The translations under genes were made by a program, and so were the position numbers. From Planctomycetota bacterium (lineage in GTDB: Bacteria; Planctomycetota; Planctomycetia; Isosphaerales; Isosphaeraceae), in contig JAJYDH010000032.1 of assembly GCA_021777685.1 (NCBI GenBank), forward strand, positions 1 to 22,218: a stretch of 22,218 bases of DNA, written 5' to 3'. The notes under the pieces were generated by a model. That model was not told the origin of the DNA. It worked only from the letters and a program-made list of their open reading frames with translations, and searched no databases. Positions 1 through 7,111 of this stretch are shown one piece after another (position 1 is the stretch's first letter; every line of letters begins with the position of its first letter).

Positions 1-730
1 CCGGCCGCATCGGGATCGTCACCCGGCGATCGGCCAGGGCCAGCCACTCGGGGCCGAGGCCGAAGGCCTCGCTGCCGAGCAGCAGCGCCAGGCGATCGGG
101 CCGGGGGGCCCGGTCGAGGACCTCGGCGTCGGGCTCGGCGACGGTGGCGACGACCTCCAGCCCGTGCTCGGCCCGGAGCTTTTCGACCTCGCCGACCGGG
201 TCGGCCGGGGCGTAGACCGGCAATCGGAGCGCGGCGCCCATCGAGACCCGGACGACCCGCCGCGAGAGGGCGTCGGGGCAGCTCGGGCCGATCACGACGG
301 CGTCGACCCCGAAAGCATCGCCGATCCGCAGGATCGCCCCCAGGTTGTCCGGCTTGTCGAGCGTCGGGCAGACCACCACCGTCGCCCGGGGCCCGGCACT
401 TCGGAGGGTCGAGCCGAGATCGGGCCAGCCCCGGCGTCGGCCGCAGGCCAGGACCCCCCGGTGGAAGTGGTAGCCGACCAGGGCCTCGATCCGGTCGTGG
501 GGGATCACGAACGTCGGGACGTCTTCGGGGATCGCCGGGGCGTGATGGGCCTCGTAACGGTCCGTGACCAGGACCGAATCGGCCGGGAACCGGCTGGCCA
601 GCAGGCGATAGACCAGCTTCTCCCCCTCGACGACGAACGTGTCGCCCCCGCGCGTCTCGTTGGTCGCCTTCAGGTGGCGATAGACGGCGAGCCGGGGGTC
701 GTCGAGGTCGGAGATGAAGACGCGGGGCAT
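1..730 (-). CDS. SpoU/TrmH-family RNA methyltransferase (partial, C-terminus beyond left edge)
   Basis: Reading the minus strand from the ATG at 730 gives an open frame of about 243 codons running off the window. SPOUT enzymes of this family put a 2'-O-methyl group on ribose in tRNA or rRNA using S-adenosylmethionine. Visible here are family motif 1 (DNLGAILRIGDAFG, about residues 130-143) and motif 2 (LLLGSEAFGLGPEWL, near residue 220). Motif 3 has just begun (VTIPMRP) when the sequence ends. The first ~95 residues, with an EGEKLVYRLL stretch, resemble the substrate-binding N-terminal domain of SpoU methylases. The start lies 10 bases after the stop of the upstream membrane-protein gene, with GGAG-like bases in front, so it is probably the last visible gene of the leftward operon. 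The RNA target cannot be told from sequence. Confidence 0.9.
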   Translation of the reverse strand, partial: MPRVFISDLDDPRLAVYRHLKATNETRGGDTFVVEGEKLVYRLLASRFPADSVLVTDRYEAHHAPAIPEDVPTFVIPHDRIEALVGYHFHRGVLACGRRRGWPDLGSTLRSAGPRATVVVCPTLDKPDNLGAILRIGDAFGVDAVVIGPSCPDALSRRVVRVSMGAALRLPVYAPADPVGEVEKLRAEHGLEVVATVAEPDAEVLDRAPRPDRLALLLGSEAFGLGPEWLALADRRVTIPMRP

Positions 731-740
731 CGGATCTCCG

Positions 741-1271
741 TCATTCGGGCCGGATCTCGGCGAGCCGTCGCCCGATCGCCTCGATGATCGGCCGGGCCTC
801 GGCCTCCAGGACGCGCGAGCCGAAGGTCCGGAGGCGGTCGCCATCAAGGAAGGCCGGGCCGCCCGGCTTCCCGGCATGACGGAGCGAATCGGGGATGACG
901 TGGAGGCCGCCGATGCGGGCCGGGTCGAAAGTCCGGGTCCAGGCGAGGCCGCAGAGTTCCAGGCGGATGGACAGCGTCCGGTCATCAAGGCGGACCACCT
1001 CCCGGCCGATCAGATGCCAGAGGAAGACGGGCAGGCCGATTACGTTGAACAGCAGGGTCATCGCGGCGAATTCGCCCGGGTCATACCCACCCTCCACCGG
1101 CACCATTCCAAGGGCGGCGATGATCGCCGCGAGGTTCGCGAAGGAGAGCCAGAGTCCGAAGAAGGCCAGGAAGATCCCGCTCCCAGGCCGGAGAGCCGGG
1201 ATGACGATTCGAAGGATGTCGGGGCCCTCGTCGATGACGATCCGGGATCGGCGGGCGGTCGCGAGCGTCAT
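741..1271 (-). CDS. small membrane protein of unknown function
   Basis: A 176-residue protein that I do not recognise. It begins with a short cytoplasmic-looking segment containing Arg-Arg-Ser-Arg. Two hydrophobic stretches follow, about residues 32-56 (GIFLAFFGLWLSFANLAAII) and 69-89 (AAMTLLFNVIGLPVFLWHLI), and then a soluble C-terminal half with alternating polar and hydrophobic residues (EVVRLDDRTLSIRLELCG). That layout, two membrane helices followed by a beta-rich tail, is reminiscent of small PH-like membrane proteins, but this is inference from pattern only. The start is 15 bases beyond the stop of the DUF1559 gene and the stop is 10 bases before the methyltransferase start. The spacing points to co-transcription with both. 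Confidence 0.75.
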   Translation of the reverse strand: MTLATARRSRIVIDEGPDILRIVIPALRPGSGIFLAFFGLWLSFANLAAIIAALGMVPVEGGYDPGEFAAMTLLFNVIGLPVFLWHLIGREVVRLDDRTLSIRLELCGLAWTRTFDPARIGGLHVIPDSLRHAGKPGGPAFLDGDRLRTFGSRVLEAEARPIIEAIGRRLAEIRPE

Positions 1272-1286
1272 CGCTGGCTGGTCCTC

Positions 1287-2294
1287 TCACAAGGCGTCGG
1301 CCGAGATCACCTCGCCCCCGGCCCGGGTCGCGATGGCCCTCCAAACGGCGGGGCTCACGGAGTTTTTGATGAAGGCGACGTGGCCGTCGGCGAAGCCGAC
1401 GTTGGCCCCGCCGGGGTGCAGGCTCCGGGCGGCCTTCCAGCCGGGGTTGTGGTAGGTGATGCAGTCGGGCGCGGGGCTGTTCGGCATCAGGTAATGATTG
1501 TAGAGCGTGTTCAGGTAATTGCCGTCGAACCACGCCGCCCCCTTGTTGAGCAGCCAGCCCTTGCCGGCCGCCGCGCAGATGGCGTCGGTCAGCGGCGCGG
1601 CGGCGATGTGGGCCATCGCCCGGGCCTGCGGCGAGGGGACCGGCGTGGGCGAGGTCTGGGTGTACGACGGCCCGCTGATCCCGAGCAGGCTCTCGGTGGC
1701 CGCCACGGTGGCGCTGGAGCCGTCGAGCAGGTCGGCCATCGAGAGGCTCGGGCCGAGGATGAAGGTGCCGTCGGCGCCGGCGGCCTCGCCGCCGTTGCTC
1801 CCCGACCCGGCGCAGAAGGCGTAGCTCACCGGCCCAGAGCCGATCAGCGGTGCCGGCGCGGCGTCGCTCGGGCAGAGGAAGGCCGAGACCTGCACGGCCA
1901 TCGCCGTCGTGTTCGCCGGGACGGGCGGCCAGAACGCCGACCCGGCCGTCGGCGACGTGCCGAGCGGGAAGTTGAAGTTCAGGGCGTTGCCGAGGCTGGC
2001 CTGCTCCAGGAACGGCGCCATCTGCGCCAGCGGCGACCAGCGGTATTGCTGGACCGAGGTGTTGGACGGGACGGGCCCGGTCGGGTAGAGGAACCCGACC
2101 GGGAAGCCGCCGTGGGAGGCGTGGTAGTTCTGGAGGGCCAGGCCGATCTGCTTGAGGTTGTTCGTGCACTGCGACCGCCGGGCCGCCTCTCGGGCGGCCT
2201 GGACGGCCGGCAGCAGCAGCGCGATCAGGACCGCGATGATCGCGATCACGACCAGCAGCTCGATCAGCGTGAAGCCCCCACGACTCTTGCTCAT
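1287..2294 (-). CDS. DUF1559 protein with type IV pilin-like N-terminus
   Basis: 335 residues. The N-terminus (MSKSRGGFTLIELLVVIAII) is a class III prepilin signal: short basic leader, glycine before the predicted cleavage site (G7/F8), glutamate at mature position 5, then a hydrophobic helix. The AAREAARRSQCTNNLKQIGL stretch after the helix is characteristic of DUF1559 proteins, which are hugely expanded in planctomycetes. The C-terminal H-X9-DG motif is intact (HPGGANVGFADG). The family is thought to form pilin-like surface or periplasmic structures, but individual functions are unknown. The ATG at 2294 overlaps the TGA of the dehydrogenase gene in an ATGA arrangement, implying translational coupling and fixing the start. 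A much longer reading frame extends upstream in this frame but has no coding character. Confidence 0.95.
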   Translation of the reverse strand: MSKSRGGFTLIELLVVIAIIAVLIALLLPAVQAAREAARRSQCTNNLKQIGLALQNYHASHGGFPVGFLYPTGPVPSNTSVQQYRWSPLAQMAPFLEQASLGNALNFNFPLGTSPTAGSAFWPPVPANTTAMAVQVSAFLCPSDAAPAPLIGSGPVSYAFCAGSGSNGGEAAGADGTFILGPSLSMADLLDGSSATVAATESLLGISGPSYTQTSPTPVPSPQARAMAHIAAAPLTDAICAAAGKGWLLNKGAAWFDGNYLNTLYNHYLMPNSPAPDCITYHNPGWKAARSLHPGGANVGFADGHVAFIKNSVSPAVWRAIATRAGGEVISADAL

Positions 2295-3631
2295 TCGGCG
2301 GCCTTCTTGCCCTCGTGGGAGACCCGCCAGACGGTGCCCGAGGCGTCGTCGGTGACGAGCAGGGCCCCGTCCCTGGCGACAGTCACGCCGACCGGCCGGC
2401 CCCAGACGTCGCCGTCGGGGGTGACGAATCCGACCAGGAAGTCCTCGTATTCGCCCGTCGCCTTGCCGTCCCTGAGCGGGACGCGGACGACCTTGTAGCC
2501 CGTCCGCCGGGCCCGGTTCCACGAGCCGTGCTCGGAGGCGAAGATGTCGCCCCGGTACTCGGCGGGGAACTGCTCGCCCGTGTAGAACGCCAGGTCGAGC
2601 GAGGCCGAGTGCGACTGGAGGATCACGTCGGGGACGATCACCTTGTCCTTCAACTCGGGGTGCTTGCCCTTGTACCTGGGGTCTTCGTGGTTGCCGATGT
2701 AGTACCAGGGCCAGCCGTAGAAGCCCCCCTCCTCGACGTGCGTGATGTAGTCGGGGACGAGGTGGTCGCCCAGGCCGTCGCGCTCGTTGACCGAGGTCCA
2801 GAGGACGCCGGTTCCCGGCTGGACGGCCAGGCCGACGGGGTTGCGGATGCCGGAGGCGTAGAGCTTCTCGTTCTTCCCGTCGGGGTCGAAGGCGAGGATG
2901 TCGGCGCGGCGGTTCTCCCCCTCGTCGTCGTCGTTGTTCGACCTGGAGCCGATCGAGACGAACATCCGCTTGCCGTCGACCGAGAAGGCGACATCGCGGG
3001 TCCAGTGGCCGCCGCCGGTGAGCTGGGCGAAGCCCGGGAGCTGCGCGACGATCGTCTCGGCCTTGCCGGTCGCCTTGGTGTCTCCGGCTGCGTAAGGGAA
3101 GCGGACGACCGAGGTGGTGTTGGCGACGTAGACGTGGGTCGGGCTCGGCCCCGGCGGATAGAAGGCGATGCCGAAGGGCCGGTTGAGCCCGTCGGCGAAG
3201 ATGGCCGTCATCTCGGGCTTGCCGTCGTTGTCGGAGTCGCGGAGGATCTTGACCCGGCCGGCGGTGCTCTCGGCGACGAAGATGTCGCCGTTGGGGGCGG
3301 TCATGATGACCCGGGGATTGGTCAGGCCGGTGGCGTACTCCTCGACCTTGAACCCCTCGGGCGCCTTGGGCCAGGCCCCGTCGGGCCGCTTGACGACCTT
3401 CGGCTGGTTCTTGGACGATGGGGTGTCGAACGGGGCGGGGAGTTCGGCCAGGGTGATCTTCCGGCGGACGCCCGGGGCGTCGGTGGTCCAGTCGCCGAGG
3501 GCGTCCTGGCCGGTCCGGGTGGCCGCGGGTGCCCTGGGCGTCTCGGCCGGGGCCGAGGCCGCCGCCCAGGTGGCCAGGGTGCCCGCCGCCAGCGGCAGGG
3601 CCAGCAGTCTCGATCGGAAATCGCGGATCAT
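2291..3631 (-). CDS. secreted sorbosone/glucose dehydrogenase-like (GSDH) beta-propeller protein
   Basis: 446 residues. The chosen ATG at 3631 is followed by a Sec-type signal (MIRDFRSRLLALPLAAGTLA) with an alanine-rich cleavage region near residue 28. An in-frame upstream start at 3850 would bury this signal. The mature part resembles soluble PQQ-dependent glucose/sorbosone dehydrogenases: GFKVEEYATGLTNPRVI, NGDIFVAESTAGRVKIL, GLNRPFGIAFYPPG, GIRNPVGLAVQPG, and the late EHGSWNRARRTGYKVVRVPL block are typical propeller blades of that family. The substrate, and whether PQQ is really bound, cannot be judged; many planctomycete homologues are annotated only by similarity. It is the first gene of the leftward operon and its stop overlaps the DUF1559 start. 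A GAGA-containing purine stretch precedes the ATG. Confidence 0.9.
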   Translation of the reverse strand: MIRDFRSRLLALPLAAGTLATWAAASAPAETPRAPAATRTGQDALGDWTTDAPGVRRKITLAELPAPFDTPSSKNQPKVVKRPDGAWPKAPEGFKVEEYATGLTNPRVIMTAPNGDIFVAESTAGRVKILRDSDNDGKPEMTAIFADGLNRPFGIAFYPPGPSPTHVYVANTTSVVRFPYAAGDTKATGKAETIVAQLPGFAQLTGGGHWTRDVAFSVDGKRMFVSIGSRSNNDDDEGENRRADILAFDPDGKNEKLYASGIRNPVGLAVQPGTGVLWTSVNERDGLGDHLVPDYITHVEEGGFYGWPWYYIGNHEDPRYKGKHPELKDKVIVPDVILQSHSASLDLAFYTGEQFPAEYRGDIFASEHGSWNRARRTGYKVVRVPLRDGKATGEYEDFLVGFVTPDGDVWGRPVGVTVARDGALLVTDDASGTVWRVSHEGKKAAE

Positions 3632-3971
3632 CGCTGGTCTCTCGTCTCGGGGTTGCGTCGTGTCGGGGGTGGTCACGCCGGGTCGAGGCGCGGGCGGCCC
3701 GCCCCGACCCGTCAATCCCCTCGACGGTAACACGACCGGATCGGACCTGGCAACGCGGACGGCCCGGCCGACCAGGGTCGATCGGCCCCGATCGGCGAGC
3801 CGGACGGGCCGGGACCACGCCGGAATCCGCCGGGCGCATTCGACCGCCATCCGGGCCGGGATTCTGAGGCATTCCGACCCGGAGGACGTTACACTGGTGC
3901 GGCCAATCGGCCCGGCGGCTCGTCAGCCGTCCGGGACGTCTTCCATTCCCGGTCCCTGGGGGTTCGTACCG
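3632..3971. other. divergent intergenic region (340 bp)
   Basis: Gap between the leftward dehydrogenase operon and the rightward cytochrome gene, so it must hold promoters for both directions. It is GC-rich with no convincing sigma-70 boxes. The only slightly AT-rich spot is near 3888-3896 (GTTACACTG), about 75 bases before the cytochrome start, which could hold a -10 element (TACACT). No repeat, RNA gene or conserved small ORF was seen. Confidence 0.4.
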
Positions 3972-4382
3972 ATGAAGAGTTGGATTGTGGTCGTCGCCGC
4001 CGCGCTGGTCTCCGTCGGGGCGGTTTCGGTCGGGGCGTACTTCGACAACGCGCCGGACACCGAGGCCATCATGAAGGCCCTGTTCAAGAAGAACTCGGGC
4101 AAGTTCAACACCGCCCTGAAGAAGGAGATCGAGACCTCGCCGACCGACTGGGAGGCGCTCCAGAAGACGACCGGTGAGATCGCCAAGCTGGGCGGGGACC
4201 TGGAGAAGGGCAAGCCGGGCAAGGGCGACGAGGCCTCGTGGAAGAAGCTCGCCGGCAAGTTCGGCGCCGACACCAAGGCCCTCCACGACGCGGCCGAGGC
4301 CAAGGACCTGGCGAAAATCAAGGCGTCGCAGAAGGCGATCGGCGGCTCGTGCAAGGCGTGTCACAACGCCCACCGCGAGTGA
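3972..4382 (+). CDS. small secreted cytochrome with C-terminal CXXCH haem site (cytochrome c'-like)
   Basis: 136 residues. It starts with a Sec signal or membrane anchor (MKSWIVVVAAALVSVGAVSVGAY) and continues as a lysine-rich, mainly helical domain. It ends with CKACHNAHRE, placing the covalent haem site CXXCH at residues 127-131, five residues from the C-terminus. A single C-terminal CXXCH after a helical bundle of ~110 residues is the layout of class II cytochromes (cytochrome c'). Such proteins act in the periplasm in electron transfer or gas binding. The lysine/alanine composition (ALFKKNSGKFNTALKKEIE) is strongly amphipathic. The gene is followed at 22 bases by a strong inverted repeat. 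The start is fixed by the signal peptide; the Shine-Dalgarno is weak. Partner proteins are unknown. Confidence 0.85.
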   Translation: MKSWIVVVAAALVSVGAVSVGAYFDNAPDTEAIMKALFKKNSGKFNTALKKEIETSPTDWEALQKTTGEIAKLGGDLEKGKPGKGDEASWKKLAGKFGADTKALHDAAEAKDLAKIKASQKAIGGSCKACHNAHRE

Positions 4383-4404
4383 GCGATCGATGAGCCCGCG
4401 CGGG

Positions 4405-4467
4405 CCGCGCGCCCTCGGCGCGGCCCGGCGGGCGGCCCCCTCGGCGGCCCGCGCCGAGGGCGCGCGG
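4405..4467. terminator. perfect 19-bp inverted repeat (hairpin) between cytochrome and SDR genes
   Basis: Arms at 4405-4423 and 4449-4467 are exact reverse complements (CCGCGCGCCCTCGGCGCGG on the left), with a 25-base loop that can itself pair a few bases. It begins 22 bases after the cytochrome stop and ends 28 bases before the SDR start. There is no T-tract, so it is not a classic intrinsic terminator. It could stop or attenuate transcription, or stabilise the 3' end of the cytochrome mRNA. The stem is seen directly; the role is inference. Confidence 0.6.
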
Positions 4468-4495
4468 ACCCAGACCCGACCCCGAGGACATCCCC

Positions 4496-5368
4496 ATGAC
4501 GGAACCGACGCGATCTATGGCCGGCAAGACCTGCCTGGTGACGGGGGCAACCTCCGGCATCGGCGAGGTCGCGGCCCTGGAACTGGCGAGGAAGGGCGCG
4601 AAGGTCGTCCTCGTCGGCCGGAGCCGCGAGAAGGCCGAGGCCACCGCCGACCGCATCCGCCGCGAGTCCGGCAACCCCGAGGTCGAATACCTCCTGGCCG
4701 ACCTCTCCTCGCGGGCCGACGTCCGCCGGCTGGCCGACGAGGTCAAGGCGCGTTACCCCCGCCTGGACGTGCTCATCAACAACGCCGGGGCCATGATCGC
4801 CCCCCGTCGCGAGAGCGTCGACGGGATCGAGATGACCTGGGCTCTCAACCACCTGGGCTACTTCCTGCTCACCGACCTTTTGCTCGACACACTCAAGGCA
4901 TCCGCGCCGAGCCGGATCGTCAACGTCGCCTCGGACGCCCACCGGATGGTCTCCGGGATCAATTTCGACGACGTCGAGGGGAAGAAGGACTACAAGCCGT
5001 TCCGGAACTACGGCCAGTCGAAGCTCGCCAACATCCTGTTCACCCGCGAGCTGGCCCGCCGGCTCGAAGGGACGGGCGTGACCGCCAACTGCCTGCACCC
5101 GGGGTTCGTCGCCACCAACTTCACCACCGGCAAGGGGTTCACCTTCCGGGTCTTCCAGGCGATGGCCAAGCTCTTCGCGATCACCCCCGAGGAGGGGGCG
5201 AAGACGACGGTCTACCTCGCGAGTTCGCCGGAGGTCGAAGGGGTCTCGGGTGGGTACTTCGCGAAGTCCCGGAAGGCGAAACCCCGGCCGACGGCGCTCG
5301 ACGACGGCGCGGCCCGGCGGCTCTGGGAGCTGAGCGAGCGGATGGTCGGCTCGACGGCCCCGGCCTGA
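4496..5368 (+). CDS. short-chain dehydrogenase/reductase (retinol dehydrogenase-like SDR)
   Basis: 290 residues with the complete classical SDR signature. The dinucleotide-binding TGATSGIG is at 16-23, a GRSREKAE segment after beta-2 suggests NADP preference, and the DL of strand 4 lies near 69-70. NNAG is at 95-98, catalytic Ser146 sits in NVASDAHR, and the YGQSK motif gives Tyr172 and Lys176. HPGFVATN after the active site matches the HPG-x-v-x-T-n block typical of the retinol dehydrogenase/WW-domain oxidoreductase-like branch. It should be a cytoplasmic NAD(P)-dependent oxidoreductase of an alcohol or carbonyl compound; the substrate is unknown. GAGGA at 4484-4488 is well spaced from the ATG. 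The next gene is convergent, so this one ends its transcription unit. Confidence 0.92.
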   Translation: MTEPTRSMAGKTCLVTGATSGIGEVAALELARKGAKVVLVGRSREKAEATADRIRRESGNPEVEYLLADLSSRADVRRLADEVKARYPRLDVLINNAGAMIAPRRESVDGIEMTWALNHLGYFLLTDLLLDTLKASAPSRIVNVASDAHRMVSGINFDDVEGKKDYKPFRNYGQSKLANILFTRELARRLEGTGVTANCLHPGFVATNFTTGKGFTFRVFQAMAKLFAITPEEGAKTTVYLASSPEVEGVSGGYFAKSRKAKPRPTALDDGAARRLWELSERMVGSTAPA

Positions 5369-5497
5369 CCACCCCGGGACGCTTCAACCAGGAGGCCGCC
5401 CGGCGGTCGGGCCGATCGCTCGAGGTCCTCGATGCCGACGTCACGCCGGGGTCTCGCGGGCGACCGCGCCATCTGGCGGGCTCTTGCGAGAGTCCCG

Positions 5498-6331
5498 TCA
5501 TTCGTCCATGCGGACCAGGCCCCGGCGGACTCCGATGGTGACGGCCTCGGTCCGGCTGGCGACGCCGAGCTTGGTGAGGATGTTGTTGACGTGGACCTTG
5601 ACCGTCCCCTCGGTGACGTCCAGCTTCTGGCCGATCTCGCGGTTGGCCAGCCCCTTGGCGATCAGGGAGAGGACCTCGCGCTCCCGGGCGGTGAGATCGA
5701 CGGTGCCGACCCGCTGGGCGAGCTTCGAGGCGATCGCCGGCGGGATGAAGGTCCGCCCCTCGTGGACGGCGCGGAGGCACTCGACCAGTTCCTCGACCGG
5801 CTCCTCCTTGAGGAGGTAGCCCCGGGCCCCGGCGCGGAGGGCCCGGTAGATGTCCTCGTCGCTGGCGAAGGATGTCAGGATGATGAGCCGGGCGTGGGGG
5901 TCGGCCGAGCGGATGGCCGCGATGACCTCGATCCCGTCCATCGCCGGCATCCGCAGGTCGATCACCGCGAGGTCCGGCGCCACCCGGGCGAACAGCTCGA
6001 CGGCCTCGCGCCCGTCCGACGCCTCGGCGACGACCGTCATCCCGTCCTGGCGGTTGATCAGGACCACCAGGCCCTCGCGGAGGATCGGATGGTCGTCGGC
6101 GACGAGCACGCGGATCGCGCGGGGATCTCCCGACCCGGTCCTCGGCCCGGCCTTCGGTCCCGGTTCCCGGGCCGGATCGGTCGCCCGCCCCGGGGGCGGG
6201 TCGTCGCCCCGAGATCCGGCACGCGGGCGCCTCGGACGGCCCGGCTCCCGGCCGCCGGCCATCCGGCCCTCCGAGGCCCCGGAGGCCGGGAGTGGTTCGA
6301 ATGCCCGCCCTCCGGCCCCTCTGTCCGTCAT
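5498..6331 (-). CDS. NarL/LuxR-family response regulator with long disordered N-terminus
   Basis: 277 residues from the ATG at 6331, which has a good GGAGAGG Shine-Dalgarno; an in-frame ATG at 6427 lacks one. Residues 1-70 are low-complexity Pro/Arg/Gly/Asp. The receiver domain follows, with acidic pair D79-D80 (VLVADDHPILREGL), phosphoacceptor Asp125 (DLAVIDLRMPAMDG), switch Thr/Ser in ILTSFAS and Lys175 (YLLKEEP). The C-terminal LuxR helix-turn-helix starts near 212 (DLTAREREVLSLIAKGL) and runs through TEGTVKVHVNNILTKLG. It should be a DNA-binding transcription factor controlled by phosphorylation. No histidine kinase is next to it, so it is an orphan here. The N-terminal extension is unusual, because NarL-type regulators normally begin directly with the receiver. 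A start nearer the receiver is possible but no better ATG is evident. Confidence 0.9.
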   Translation of the reverse strand: MTDRGAGGRAFEPLPASGASEGRMAGGREPGRPRRPRAGSRGDDPPPGRATDPAREPGPKAGPRTGSGDPRAIRVLVADDHPILREGLVVLINRQDGMTVVAEASDGREAVELFARVAPDLAVIDLRMPAMDGIEVIAAIRSADPHARLIILTSFASDEDIYRALRAGARGYLLKEEPVEELVECLRAVHEGRTFIPPAIASKLAQRVGTVDLTAREREVLSLIAKGLANREIGQKLDVTEGTVKVHVNNILTKLGVASRTEAVTIGVRRGLVRMDE

Positions 6332-6583
6332 CGCCACGCTGCCTCTCCGTCGGGGCGAATCCGCCCCACGATCGGGACGCCCCGGGATGCCAGACGCGGG
6401 GTTTGATGATTGTCGAATAGATTCCAAATTCTCCCCACTTCTTCATCTTAAACCAAGGTCACTGCCCCGTCCAACCCTCCGCTCGAACGCCGGCGCCACC
6501 CGGGCCCGGCCGGGAGGGGCTGGCTCCGGGCGTCCGATCCTGTTATATGATAGGCCGAGGACACCCCGTCGCCGGCCCGAGAG
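6332..6583. promoter_or_regulatory. divergent promoter region between LuxR regulator and DUF4864-like gene
   Basis: 252 bp. Two AT-richer islands stand out from the GC-rich surroundings: 6401-6460 (GATGATTGTCGAATAGATTC), likely serving the leftward regulator, and 6541-6551 (TGTTATATGAT). The latter holds TATGAT at 6546-6551, five of six matches to a -10 box, about 32 bases before the rightward gene. No good -35 match lies at the right spacing. Promoter function is inferred from composition and position only. Confidence 0.3.
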
Positions 6584-7000
6584 ATGCTCTCGATGTCCGA
6601 ACCCCGCCCCCTCGCTCGCGGGCCCTTCCCGAGCCCCGACCTCACCCCCGGGCAGGTCGTCCGCGTCCAGCTCGACGCCCTCCGTTGGAATGACGGGCCG
6701 TGCCCCGACGGCGGGATCGCGATCGCCTTCCGCTTCGCCTCCGAGGCCAACCGCCGGGCCACCGGGCCGCTTGAACGGTTCGCCGCGATGCTCAGGAATC
6801 CGCTCTACCGGCCGATGATCGACCACGCCTCCGCCGAGTTTGGACCGATTCGCGTCGACGGCGACGTCGCCCGGCTTCAGGTCGTCCTGTTCGGCCGGGC
6901 GGGAGAGGTGGCCGCTTACGATTTCACGCTTTCGAAGGATCATGACTCCGGCTGCTGGCTCACCGACGGCGTGATGCTCTCCCCGGTCGAGATGGCCTGA
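6584..7000 (+). CDS. DUF4864-like protein
   Basis: 138 residues. The layout fits DUF4864: a first helix of the type VVRVQLDALRWND, a block ending AFRFASEANRRATG, an LERFAAMLRNPLYRPMI segment, then a beta-rich tail (RLQVVLFGRAGEVAAYDFTL) and a final WLTDGVMLSP strand. This resembles the NTF2-like/DUF4864 pattern of small alpha+beta proteins of unknown function, usually about this length. Family assignment is from memory of the pattern and is tentative. No signal peptide or membrane segment is present, so it is probably cytoplasmic. ATG at 6584 and ATG at 6593 are both possible starts; the difference is three residues. It appears to be a single-gene unit. Confidence 0.7.
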   Translation: MLSMSEPRPLARGPFPSPDLTPGQVVRVQLDALRWNDGPCPDGGIAIAFRFASEANRRATGPLERFAAMLRNPLYRPMIDHASAEFGPIRVDGDVARLQVVLFGRAGEVAAYDFTLSKDHDSGCWLTDGVMLSPVEMA

Positions 7001-7018
7001 AGTCGACGCCATGAGGCG

Positions 7019-7057
7019 GGCCGGGATCGACACACTCCGGCCGTCGAATTTTATTAT
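7019..7057 (+). terminator. possible weak intrinsic terminator after the DUF4864-like gene, overlapping an AT-rich promoter-like island
   Basis: GGCCGG (7019-7024) and CCGGCC (7037-7042) can form a 6-bp stem with a 12-base loop, followed by GTCGAATTTTATTAT. The T-rich stretch also contains TATTAT (7052-7057), which with TCGACA at 7027-7032 gives a 19-base spacer and could be a promoter for the HAD gene. Both readings are weak. Confidence 0.3.
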
Positions 7058-7111
7058 CGTGAAAATCGCGGCGAATTAACACATCATTTCGAAAGACCGG
7101 GTCAACCCCCC

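Noticed and set aside
164..787. Plus-strand ORF opposite the RNA methyltransferase
   Set aside because: Its translation is Asp/Arg/Gly/Val-rich with no motif, while the opposite strand carries clear SpoU motifs.
3632..3850. Upstream in-frame start at 3850 for the dehydrogenase
   Set aside because: It would put 73 non-homologous basic residues before a clear signal peptide, so the ATG at 3631 fits better.
1287..4373. A 1028-codon minus-strand frame
   Set aside because: Only the last 335 codons encode a recognisable protein (DUF1559). The remainder is low-complexity shadow of the dehydrogenase and cytochrome genes.
5369..5497. Terminator between the convergent SDR and LuxR-regulator genes
   Set aside because: Only short, weak self-complementary words were found (for example around TCGAGGTCCTCGA); no convincing stem with a T-tract.
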